Shown one piece after another: positions 1 to 5,363 of a stretch of 5,708 nt of DNA. The notes under the pieces were generated by a model. The model was not told the DNA's origin and made no database searches. It saw only the letters and a program-made list of their open reading frames with translations. The DNA is from an uncultured Clostridia bacterium (GTDB taxonomy: Bacteria; Bacillota; Clostridia; Oscillospirales; Oscillospiraceae), in contig CAMEIK010000088.1 in assembly GCA_945918315.1 (NCBI GenBank), forward strand, positions 1 through 5,708, written 5' to 3'. Every line of letters starts with the position of its first letter. The first letter of the stretch is position 1. Made by a program: the position numbers and the translations under genes.

Positions 1-6
1 GCGCCG

Positions 7-25
7 ATGTAGGTTGGTTCTACAT
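7..25. other. Small inverted repeat downstream of the lipoprotein gene
   Basis: ATGTAG (7-12) and CTACAT (20-25) form a 6-bp stem with a 7-nt loop, about 45 bases past the lipoprotein stop codon. It could be part of the transcript's 3' end structure. No T tract follows on the minus strand before the window edge, so I do not call it a terminator. Confidence 0.25.
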
Positions 26-68
26 AGAATACCCCTGAGAATGGCAAAATGTTGCATCCATTGAAGAT

Positions 69-956
69 TTATTTTTCCGGCGTGGCGGGGTAAAGGCTTT
101 TGTCCCGGTTGTGGCTTCCCTTGTGGGCCTGGGAGTATTCGTCCAGATAGCTGTCCGTGACCATGCAGAAATCCCCGCCGCCGATTCTGGGCGTGGCGTC
201 AAAATGATACCAGCTTTCGCCCCCGTCGATGCTCACCATACTCCAGAAATGGTCGCTGTCCTCTTCCGAATTACGAACCTTGACCACATCGATATTGGCA
301 ATCCCCAGCCGCTCAAAGAACAGCTTGCACAGGGCAAAGTAGGAAAAACAGTCCCCGGTCCGTCCGGTCATGGCGGCCCAGGCGGCCTGATACCAGTCGG
401 ACTTGTCCGAGTGGCCGGTGTAGCTGATGCTTGCCCTGGCCCAGTCGTAAATAGCCTGTATCTGTCCTGCCGGATCCATATCTTCCGTAACGATCTGAGA
501 AAGCAGCTTGTCCGCCATTTCCTCGATCTGTTCCATGGAGGCGTAGCCCTCCTTTTTCTCCAGGACGGTGACTGTCGCTTCCTCTATTGCCGGGTTATTG
601 GCCCTGTCATAGGCGCAGTAGAGAACGGTGTACTCCCCGGGAGTGTCCGCGTCCAGAGCGGAAGCATCCATTTCCAGCCGGGGGCTGGGGTCCGTGTCAT
701 CGGTGACAGTGACCCCCTCCACCAGGGGCAGGTCGTCTCCCTGGTAAATCACCCAGTCGTGCACCCCCGCGATCACCGGCGGCAGGGTGTCGGCTGGCTC
801 CGTGGCCGCCGTAAAGGTGGGAAGGCTTTCCCCGGCGCTTTCCCGGTCCCCTCCCGGTCCTGTCAGGACCGTGCAGGCGCTGAGGGCGCCGCACAAAACC
901 ATCATACTGTAAAGCAGCGCCGGAAGTCTCCGGCGGATTCTTTTTGCTGTCTTCAT
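69..956 (-). CDS. Predicted lipoprotein with Ig-like domain and transglutaminase-like protease-fold domain
   Basis: 295 aa. The N-terminus is a lipoprotein signal: basic residues (MKTAKRIRRR), a hydrophobic stretch at about 11-27, and lipobox LSAC with Cys28 as the predicted lipidated residue. A Ser/Thr/Pro/Gly-rich linker (about 30-58) leads to an Ig-like fold at about 60-133 resembling DUF5011/HYR-type domains (V-DDTDPSP, then TPGEYTVLYCAYDRANN). A transglutaminase-like domain follows at about 140-265 with the expected triad: Cys203 in GDCFSYFAL, His236 in DHFWSM and Asp253 in HFDATP. Bacterial members are usually surface enzymes, often thiol peptidases; cross-linking is less common, and the substrate here is unknown. 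I chose the start at 956 over in-frame ATGs back to 1085 because it begins a proper signal peptide and has AAAGGAAG just upstream. It is separated from the kinase operon by 274 bp and appears to have its own promoter carrying the same operator-like element as the response-regulator gene. Confidence 0.88.
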   Translation of the reverse strand: MKTAKRIRRRLPALLYSMMVLCGALSACTVLTGPGGDRESAGESLPTFTAATEPADTLPPVIAGVHDWVIYQGDDLPLVEGVTVTDDTDPSPRLEMDASALDADTPGEYTVLYCAYDRANNPAIEEATVTVLEKKEGYASMEQIEEMADKLLSQIVTEDMDPAGQIQAIYDWARASISYTGHSDKSDWYQAAWAAMTGRTGDCFSYFALCKLFFERLGIANIDVVKVRNSEEDSDHFWSMVSIDGGESWYHFDATPRIGGGDFCMVTDSYLDEYSQAHKGSHNRDKSLYPATPEK

Positions 957-966
957 GGTAATTCTT

Positions 967-979
967 CCTTTCAGAAAGG
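967..979 (-). promoter_or_regulatory. Hairpin overlapping the lipoprotein ribosome binding site
   Basis: CCTTTC, one base, then GAAAGG form an inverted repeat immediately before the start codon at 956. In the minus-strand RNA the 3' arm is the Shine-Dalgarno stretch (GAAAGGAAG), so a 4-5 bp hairpin could partly sequester it. The stem is short and its stability is uncertain. The SD itself, AAAGGAAG about 7 nt from ATG, supports the chosen start. Confidence 0.4.
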
Positions 980-1000
980 GGGGAAGCGGCGGTATCACAG

Positions 1001-1072
1001 AAAAACGCGCCATTTTGGATTCCCTCCCTTTTCTGCTGACAGCATACATGGGGATTGCATCCAAAATGGCGC
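1001..1072 (-). terminator. Terminator-like hairpin in the lipoprotein leader (possible attenuator)
   Basis: Arms 1007-1020 and 1059-1072 are a perfect 14-bp inverted repeat around a 38-nt loop. On the minus strand the 3' arm is followed by one G and then TTTTT (1005-1001), the layout of an intrinsic terminator. The hairpin lies between the putative promoter and the start codon at 956. If transcription starts around 1070-1072, the RNA would begin inside or at the edge of the 5' arm. It may be a leader attenuator, the end of a short RNA of about 70 nt, or a decayed repeat. The arms and T tract are directly visible; the function is inferred. Confidence 0.5.
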
Positions 1073-1075
1073 ATA

Positions 1076-1099
1076 TTTGTATCATTTCTGCATCATTTT
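1076..1099 (-). promoter_or_regulatory. Putative response-regulator operator and promoter of the lipoprotein gene
   Basis: On the minus strand two 8-mers, ATGATGCA (1096-1089) and ATGATACA (1085-1078), lie 11 bp apart, the spacing typical of direct repeats bound by OmpR/PhoB-family dimers. The 23 bp at 1077-1099 match 4085-4107, upstream of the response-regulator gene, at 21 positions. A possible -10, TACAAA (1081-1076), overlaps the second box. No good -35 is visible, as might be expected of an activator-dependent promoter. Which regulator binds is inferred from proximity and family geometry. Confidence 0.5.
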
Positions 1100-1120
1100 T
1101 CCTGGGCGGTCAGATACAGT

Positions 1121-1148
1121 GGGGGGGCGGCCTTCCGGACGCCCCCTC
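1121..1148. terminator. GC-rich hairpin after the kinase operon, without a U tract
   Basis: GGGGGCG (1123-1129) pairs with CGCCCCC (1140-1146). One mismatch, two further inner pairs and a 4-nt loop (GGAA on the minus strand) complete it. It sits about 85 bases past the stop codon at 1231 and before the lipoprotein operator, where a terminator for the three-gene operon would be expected. No T run follows on the minus strand, so termination would be inefficient or factor-assisted, and some read-through into the lipoprotein gene is possible. Confidence 0.35.
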
Positions 1149-1230
1149 CCCCTCGGAAACGGCAGGAACGGGCTGTCCGGGAGGCCAGACCCTACAAGAG
1201 GCAAGGCCCACCTTTTCCCTTTCAACCGGC

Positions 1231-2040
1231 TCAGCGGTACAGCAGCAGGGCAAAGTTCTCTCCGGCAGCGTCCTGGACCGCCCGGAGCTCGAACCAGTCG
1301 TCTCCTTCCGGGGATTCCACTCCCTGAATGCCCACGGTATAGACGGATTCATAGTCGGTTTCCTCCGGTGCGGACTCCCCCTGGAGATTGGCGGTGGTAT
1401 CCGCCCCCAGGCCCAGGTAATCGGCAAAGCCCCGCAGGGGATCATACCAGAAGACACCATTCCCGCCGTACCCCGCCTGGATATCCTCCGGAGAAAAGCC
1501 GTAGCACCGCAGGGTGTAGATCTTCCCGCTGGACAGATCGGTGTTCATGTGCACCACCTGATAGGTGCTGATGGTCTTTTTGCTGTTTTCCCGGTCCAGA
1601 ACAAAGGAAAACCGGGCGTAGGGGAAGCCCCGCAGGGTATCCGCGTCAAAAAGGTACATGATCTCCACATTGCTGGCCGCCTGCCGCATCATTTCCAGCA
1701 CCGTAGCGGGAAACACCCCATCATCCACCAGGGCCTGTACCTCTTTCAGCGCCCCGGCGGTCAGGATTCCCCGCTCCTCCTCGGAATACCGGTCCGTGAT
1801 CACCGTTTCCTGAAGACCGGGGTCTGTCATGTCCGCGGTATTGTATCTCTGCTGCCGCACCGCGGTTTTCAGCCGCCAGAAATAGTCCGTGGAGGTCTGG
1901 GAGGAAATCTCCACCGTCTGATAGTTCATAGCGAAATTCGGCGTTCCCATCCGGGTCAGCACAAACTCCGGAAAGAACCAGCCGGCAAACACCACCACCG
2001 CCGCCAGAAGAATCCACAGGAAGCTTACATTCCGTTTCAT
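1231..2040 (-). CDS. Membrane-anchored extracytoplasmic protein of unknown family, in operon with a two-component system
   Basis: 269 aa; I do not recognise the family. Residues about 6-27 form one hydrophobic segment after a short basic start (MKRN). There is no lipobox Cys, so it is probably a signal anchor, or a cleaved signal, with about 240 residues outside the membrane. The rest is soluble-looking: an acidic helical part (about 75-125) and a likely beta-rich C-terminal half with many aromatic residues (IYTLRCYGF, NGVFWYDPLRGFADYLG, DDWFELRAV). It has a single Cys (179) and no visible catalytic motif. The start at 2040 overlaps the kinase stop by 4 bases (ATGA), and a GGAGGCGGAG stretch lies just before it. 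This position recalls extracytoplasmic accessory proteins encoded after histidine kinases (YycH/YycI style), but I see no sequence similarity to those, so that role is a hypothesis. Confidence 0.8.
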   Translation of the reverse strand: MKRNVSFLWILLAAVVVFAGWFFPEFVLTRMGTPNFAMNYQTVEISSQTSTDYFWRLKTAVRQQRYNTADMTDPGLQETVITDRYSEEERGILTAGALKEVQALVDDGVFPATVLEMMRQAASNVEIMYLFDADTLRGFPYARFSFVLDRENSKKTISTYQVVHMNTDLSSGKIYTLRCYGFSPEDIQAGYGGNGVFWYDPLRGFADYLGLGADTTANLQGESAPEETDYESVYTVGIQGVESPEGDDWFELRAVQDAAGENFALLLYR

Positions 2041-3395
2041 TTCTCCGCCTCCCGCAAAACAAAGGATACCACGGTGCCCCGGCCCACCTTGCTGTCGTAG
2101 CGAAGGGCCGTTCCGTGGAGCTGGGCAATCCGCTGGCCCAGGGCCAGGCCCAGACCCGCGCCGCCCTCCGCCCGGGAGCGGGACTTATCCACCATGTAAA
2201 AGGGCTCCGTAATCCGGCTCAGGGCCTCCGGCGGGATGCCCCTGCCCCTATCCTTCACCGCGAAGCAGAAGCCTCCGGGGGTGGTCCCTCCCAGGAGGGT
2301 AATTTTGCTGCCGGGGTTGGAAGCCTTCCGGGCATTGTCCAGAAGGTTATATATCAGGATTGTCAGCAGGCTCCGCTCCCCCAGAATCTGCTTGTCCTCC
2401 ACCCGCACATCCAGCACCAGCTGCCGCTGGCGCAGGGGGTAGGCGATGCTTTCCTCCACCTCCCTGGCAAGGCTCAGGGAGGAGATAGGCCGAAGCTCAG
2501 GCTGCTCCGTGTCCAGAGAGAAGAGCCTCAGCAGAGAATGGGACATGGTCTCCAACCGTCTTCCCTCGGTAAAGATAAAGCTGGCCGCTTCAAACTGCTG
2601 GTCCTCCGGCAGACGGCGGCTGCGCAGGGTGTCCGCATAGCCGATGATGGAGGTCAGCGGGGTTTTCAGCTCATGGGCAAAGGAGGCGGTAAAGTCCCGC
2701 TGCTTCTGGGTGGCTTCCTCCAAGGAGGCGATATGCTGTTCCAGCTCCTCCGCCATCACATTGAACTGCTGGGCCAGCACCCCGATCTCGTCGCCGGTGC
2801 GCACCTTTGCCCGGACAGCGTAGTTACCCCCGGCAATCTGCTTGGCCGTACGGGACAGCTTCCGGATGGGCGCGGTCAGCACCGTTCCGGTACTGAAGCC
2901 AATGACCAGGCTCACCGCCACGGCCACCAGATACACCACCTTGAAGGTGTTCAGATATTGCTCCCGGAGGGTATAGACCTCCGTGACATCGTAGCGGCCC
3001 TGCAGGTAGTAGGCAGTCGTATCCACCGTAAACCGGCAGATGACAACCACATCATACACCGCGCTTTTCCCGTCGGGGACCCTCACAATCCGGTAGCGCA
3101 TGGCCTCCTCCCCGGTCTGATCCGCCAGCAGGGCCAGCCGGTAGCTCTGGAAGGGGGTCATTTTCAGCAGCTCCTCCATGGAGGCCCGGGTGGCCTCCGG
3201 GGTATTGCCCCCCCGGCGCTCCAATGCCATGGTGCCCAGCACCGAGCACATGAGCTGGGTTTCGTCCGCCGCAGCACGGACCTGATGCTCCAGCTGGGCA
3301 CGGTACACAGTGGATACCACGGCATAGCCCGCGAAGCCCATGGCAAGGGCCACAATGAGCACAACGGACAGAGAGATTTTCGCGGAAAGCTTCAT
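2037..3395 (-). CDS. Membrane sensor histidine kinase (HAMP, HisKA, HATPase_c)
   Basis: 452 aa, typical for an OmpR-partner kinase. Order: TM1 at about 8-30; an extracytoplasmic sensor region of about 120 residues (31-151), which I cannot assign to a named sensor fold; TM2 at about 152-174; HAMP at about 175-227. The dimerisation/phosphoacceptor helix has His241 in FAHELKTPLTS, with the adjacent Glu and Thr245 typical of kinases that also act as phosphatases. The ATP-binding domain runs from about 305 to 450 with an N box (Asn350/Asn354 in IYNLLDNARKAS), G1 (DRGRGI, 382-387), F box (EPFYMVDKSR) and G2 (GGAGLGLAL, 411-419). All catalytic motifs look intact. It should autophosphorylate at His241 and pass phosphate to Asp52 of the regulator encoded just upstream. 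Its ATG overlaps the regulator stop by 4 bases, and a GGAGGGGG ribosome binding site lies upstream. The signal sensed is unknown. Confidence 0.95.
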   Translation of the reverse strand: MKLSAKISLSVVLIVALAMGFAGYAVVSTVYRAQLEHQVRAAADETQLMCSVLGTMALERRGGNTPEATRASMEELLKMTPFQSYRLALLADQTGEEAMRYRIVRVPDGKSAVYDVVVICRFTVDTTAYYLQGRYDVTEVYTLREQYLNTFKVVYLVAVAVSLVIGFSTGTVLTAPIRKLSRTAKQIAGGNYAVRAKVRTGDEIGVLAQQFNVMAEELEQHIASLEEATQKQRDFTASFAHELKTPLTSIIGYADTLRSRRLPEDQQFEAASFIFTEGRRLETMSHSLLRLFSLDTEQPELRPISSLSLAREVEESIAYPLRQRQLVLDVRVEDKQILGERSLLTILIYNLLDNARKASNPGSKITLLGGTTPGGFCFAVKDRGRGIPPEALSRITEPFYMVDKSRSRAEGGAGLGLALGQRIAQLHGTALRYDSKVGRGTVVSFVLREAEK

Positions 3396-4051
3396 CCGTC
3401 CCCCTCCAGCCGGTAGCCAACCTTGTGGACGGCGCAGAGCCGCTGCTGCCAGCCCAGCTTCTTGCGCAGCCGCTGGACATGCAGGTCCACCGTCCGGGTG
3501 TCCCCCATGTAATCCGACTCCCAGACCCGTTCGTAGATGGTTTCCCGGAACAGGGCCACGTTCTGATTCTGCAGGAACAGCACCAGCAGGTCAAATTCCT
3601 TTCGGGTCAGGGTCACCGGCTCCCCGGCCTTTGTCACCTGCATGGATTCCACATCCACGGTCACATCCCCCAGGGTATAGACACTCTGGGCCTTTCCCGC
3701 CCGGCGGAGCACAGATTCCACCCGGGCGATGAGCTCTACAATCTCAAAGGGCTTTACCAGGTAGTCGTCGGCTCCTGCCCGCAGGCCCTGGACCCGGTCG
3801 GCAACGGACCCTTTCGCGGTAATGAAAATCACCGGGGTTCCGGTGGGCTTGATCTGCCGCAGAAGCTCATACCCGTCCGCCCCGGGCAGCATGACATCCA
3901 AAAGCACCAGATCGTAGCTATGCTCCTGAATCATGTCCGCCGCTGTCAGGCCGTCATAGACCCGGCTGCAGGTATAGCCGCAGGCCGTCAGGTTCCAGTC
4001 GATCAGGTTCGCAATGGGCTTTTCGTCCTCAACAATCAAAATCTTTGTCAT
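3392..4051 (-). CDS. OmpR/PhoB-family response regulator
   Basis: 219 aa. The receiver domain (about 2-118) has acidic pocket Glu8/Asp9, phosphoacceptor Asp52 in LLDVMLPGADGYEL, Thr78 in FITAK and Lys100 in LVKPF. The C-terminal winged-helix DNA-binding domain (about 125-216) has LTRKEFDLLVLFLQN, the recognition-helix region DTRTVDLHVQRLRKKLG and the closing wing VGYRLEG, all characteristic of the OmpR/PhoB class. I chose the start at 4051, giving MTKILIVEDE, over the in-frame ATG at 4093 because it fits the family N-terminus and has GGAGGG 7 bases upstream; the 4093 start would also lie inside the promoter/operator. It is first in an operon with its kinase. A direct-repeat element about 35-55 bases upstream suggests autoregulation. 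It resembles PhoP/PhoB/WalR-type regulators generally, but I cannot place it in a named subgroup. Confidence 0.96.
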   Translation of the reverse strand: MTKILIVEDEKPIANLIDWNLTACGYTCSRVYDGLTAADMIQEHSYDLVLLDVMLPGADGYELLRQIKPTGTPVIFITAKGSVADRVQGLRAGADDYLVKPFEIVELIARVESVLRRAGKAQSVYTLGDVTVDVESMQVTKAGEPVTLTRKEFDLLVLFLQNQNVALFRETIYERVWESDYMGDTRTVDLHVQRLRKKLGWQQRLCAVHKVGYRLEGDG

Positions 4052-4083
4052 TTCGTGTCCCTCCATGACAAGTATGTTACCAC

Positions 4084-4107
4084 ATTGTATCATATTTGCA
4101 TCATTTT
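4084..4107 (-). promoter_or_regulatory. Putative operator and promoter of the two-component operon
   Basis: On the minus strand ATGATGCA (4104-4097) and ATGATACA (4093-4086) form direct repeats with 11-bp periodicity. A possible -10, TACAAT (4089-4084), overlaps the second box, with a weak -35 TTTCCA (4112-4107) 17 bases upstream; TATGAT one step upstream is an alternative -10. Transcription from TACAAT would give a leader of roughly 25-30 nt. The near-identical element upstream of the lipoprotein gene argues that this is a real regulatory site, most likely for the regulator encoded here. Confidence 0.55.
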
Positions 4108-4113
4108 GGAAAG

Positions 4114-4177
4114 AACAAAATAAATTTGTTAAAATATGTTACAAACAGAACATTGTCCGTAACATTTCCCGGGAAAT
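4114..4177. promoter_or_regulatory. AT-rich intergenic region with several short palindromes
   Basis: Three inverted repeats are visible between the rpsR terminator and the regulator operator. AACAAA/TTTGTT (4114-4119 and 4125-4130) has a 5-base centre. ATGTTAC/GTAACAT (4136-4142 and 4159-4165) has a 16-base gap. ATTTCCCGGGAAAT (4164-4177) is an unbroken 14-bp palindrome. TATGTTAC at 4135-4142 also recurs at 4073-4080. These look like candidate transcription-factor sites; the proteins are unknown. Confidence 0.35.
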
Positions 4178-4182
4178 ATAAT
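4154..4182 (+). promoter_or_regulatory. Candidate plus-strand sigma-A promoter opposing the genes
   Basis: TTGTCC (4154-4159), a 17-base spacer and a perfect TATAAT (4177-4182). The next bases, GATACG, also follow the -10 of the rpsF promoter. The likely start is G4188, which is the first base of an 8-bp hairpin (4188-4195 with 4208-4215). The 14-bp palindrome 4164-4177 lies almost wholly in the spacer. No gene faces this way, so the product would be a short RNA or an rpsR antisense transcript. The -10 could be chance in AT-rich DNA. Confidence 0.35.
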
Positions 4183-4187
4183 GATAC

Positions 4188-4215
4188 GACCCTCCATACA
4201 AACATAGGGAGGGTC
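4188..4215. other. 8-bp inverted repeat in the rpsR / response-regulator intergenic region
   Basis: GACCCTCC (4188-4195) and GGAGGGTC (4208-4215) pair perfectly around a 12-nt loop. On the plus strand it would be the 5' hairpin of a transcript from the candidate promoter at 4154-4182. On the minus strand it follows the rpsR terminator and has only a weak AT-rich flank, so it is at best a poor backup terminator. Confidence 0.4.
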
Positions 4216-4235
4216 CTTTCGCGTACACCGGACGC

Positions 4236-4271
4236 AAAAAATCCCCCGGAAGAAAGCCTTCCGGGGGATTT
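4236..4271 (-). terminator. Intrinsic terminator of the rpsF-ssb-rpsR operon
   Basis: Arms 4239-4252 and 4258-4271 form a perfect 14-bp GC-rich stem with a 5-nt loop. On the minus strand six T residues (4241-4236) close the structure, partly within the stem. It begins 11 bases after the rpsR stop codon. The opposite strand has only ATTTGTG after the stem, so termination there would be weak. Confidence 0.93.
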
Positions 4272-4281
4272 GTGAGCTGCA

Positions 4282-4518
4282 TCAGTCCGTGACGTAGGGC
4301 AGCAGAGCGATCTGACGGGCCCGCTTGATGGCGGTGGTCAGGTCCCGCTGATGGGCTGCGCAGGTACCGGTGGTACGGCGGGGCAGAATCTTGCCGCGCT
4401 CGGACAGGTAACGGCGGAGCTTCGCGGTGTCCTTGTAATCGATGCTGGTCACCTTATCCACGCAGAACGCGCAAACCTTCTTGCGCTTCCGGGGACGCAT
4501 ACGCTGTTCGTTAGCCAT
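4282..4518 (-). CDS. rpsR: 30S ribosomal protein S18
   Basis: 78 aa, normal length for bS18. It binds S6 as a heterodimer on the small-subunit platform. The basic N-terminus (RMRPRKRKK) and the family core ([49 protein letters not shown]) are clear. It is the C+ form: Cys16 and Cys19 (VCAFC) with Cys53 and His56 (TGTCAAH) are placed to bind zinc, whereas some bacteria carry Cys-less S18. The start at 4518 has AAGGAGGA about 7 bases upstream. It is the last gene of the operon, 39 bases after ssb, and a strong terminator follows; rplI, which follows rpsR in some bacteria, is absent here. Confidence 0.98.
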   Translation of the reverse strand: MANEQRMRPRKRKKVCAFCVDKVTSIDYKDTAKLRRYLSERGKILPRRTTGTCAAHQRDLTTAIKRARQIALLPYVTD

Positions 4519-4557
4519 GGATATTCCTCCTTCGTATGATCTTGTCAGAAAAGTTCC

Positions 4558-5064
4558 TTAGAAAGGCAGCTGCGCGTCGTCATCCTCCAGCATCGCGAAA
4601 TCCGATGCGGGGGCGGATGCGGGAGCGCCGTAGCCACCGTAGCTGCCGGCAGGCGCCGGGGCAGAATAACCGCCGTTGCTGCCGCCATAGTTCTGGGCCG
4701 GAGCGGAATAGCCGCCGTAGGCAGAACCCGCGTGGTCGTCCCGCTTGCTGTCACCAAAGTAGACATTGTCCGCCACTACCTCCGCGGTGCGGCGTTTGTT
4801 GCCGTCCTTGTCCGTCCAGTTACGGATCTGCAGCCGTCCGGAGACGACAGCCATACGGCCCTTGGTGAAATACTTGGAGACGAACTCCCCGGTCTGACGC
4901 CAGGCCACACAGTCGATCCAGTCCGTTTCCCGCTCGCTGCCGTCCTTCGGCGCGAAGTCCCGGTCAACGGCCAGGGTGAAGCTGGTGACGGCGATGCCGC
5001 TGCCGGTACGGCGCAGCTCCGGGTCACGGGCCAGCCGGCCCATGATGACAATGTGGTTGAGCAT
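4558..5064 (-). CDS. ssb: Single-stranded DNA-binding protein
   Basis: 168 aa, close to the usual SSB length. The OB-fold DNA-binding domain spans about 1-105 (MLNHIVIMGRLARDPELR, then DWIDCVAWRQTGEFVSKYFTKGRMAVVSGRLQIR, then VVADNVYFG). A flexible Gly/Tyr/Ser/Ala/Pro-rich linker (about 106-154) contains an imperfect 14-residue repeat beginning GGYSAPA at 117 and 131. The C-terminus is the acidic protein-interaction tip EDDDAQLPF, which in this family recruits replication and repair partners. SSB coats single-stranded DNA as a tetramer in replication, recombination and repair. The start lies 2 bases after the rpsF stop, with GGAGGG inside the end of rpsF acting as its ribosome binding site, so the two are probably translationally coupled. 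This placement between rpsF and rpsR is the standard Firmicute arrangement. Confidence 0.98.
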   Translation of the reverse strand: MLNHIVIMGRLARDPELRRTGSGIAVTSFTLAVDRDFAPKDGSERETDWIDCVAWRQTGEFVSKYFTKGRMAVVSGRLQIRNWTDKDGNKRRTAEVVADNVYFGDSKRDDHAGSAYGGYSAPAQNYGGSNGGYSAPAPAGSYGGYGAPASAPASDFAMLEDDDAQLPF

Positions 5065-5066
5065 AA

Positions 5067-5363
5067 TCAGCCCTCCACCGCAGTGGTCAGGCAGCGCATA
5101 ACGCCGTCAGTGATCTTCATCACACGCTCCAGCTCAGCGGGGAACGCGGGATTCACTTCCATGTTCATGAGAACATAGTAGCCCTCGGGCAGATCGTTGA
5201 TGGGATACGCCAGGCGACGCTTGCCCCACTCCTCGATGCCGGTGAGAGTACCCTCCGCTTCCACCATTGCCTTGAACTTTTCCACAAGTGCTGCGATGCC
5301 CTCCTCGCCCTGGGCAGGGTCGATGATGTAGAGCACCTCATACTTACCGGTGATCTTAGCCAT
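5067..5363 (-). CDS. rpsF: 30S ribosomal protein S6
   Basis: 98 aa, normal length for bS6, a ferredoxin-like RNA-binding protein that pairs with S18 in the 30S platform. Family landmarks are YEVLYIIDP near the N-terminus, EEWGKRRLAYPI at about 44-55, EGYYVLMNMEV at 60-70 and the C-terminal helix ELERVMKITDGVMRCL. I chose the start at 5363 over the in-frame ATG at 5426 because it gives the family N-terminus (MAKITGKYEV) and has a strong AAAGGAGGTG 8 bases upstream; the longer form would add 21 residues translated from the leader. It is the first gene of rpsF-ssb-rpsR, behind a clear sigma-A promoter and a structured leader. Confidence 0.98.
   Translation of the reverse strand: MAKITGKYEVLYIIDPAQGEEGIAALVEKFKAMVEAEGTLTGIEEWGKRRLAYPINDLPEGYYVLMNMEVNPAFPAELERVMKITDGVMRCLTTAVEG

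Noticed and set aside
52..1063. TTGCATCCA shared at 52-60 and 1055-1063, flanking the lipoprotein gene
   Set aside because: Nine bases is too short to argue for a mobile-element boundary or attachment site, and nothing else about the gene suggests insertion.
957..1085. Longer N-terminus for the lipoprotein (start at 1085)
   Set aside because: It would place the start codon in the operator-like repeat and put 43 residues before a textbook lipoprotein signal. The internal ATG at 956 has its own Shine-Dalgarno.
111..1571. Long plus-strand open frame (486 codons) crossing the lipoprotein gene, the intergenic region and part of the unknown membrane-protein gene
   Set aside because: It spans two minus-strand genes and their promoter region, has low-complexity Pro/Arg/Gly composition, and no ribosome binding site or domain supports it.
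2115..3416. Long plus-strand open frame (433 codons) opposite the histidine kinase gene
   Set aside because: It is antisense to a gene with every kinase motif intact. Its translation is Gly/His/Gln/Arg-rich with no recognisable domain, as expected from the GC-rich third-position bias of the real gene.
3425..4123. Plus-strand open frame opposite the response-regulator gene
   Set aside because: It is a shadow of a complete OmpR/PhoB-type regulator and runs through that gene's promoter.
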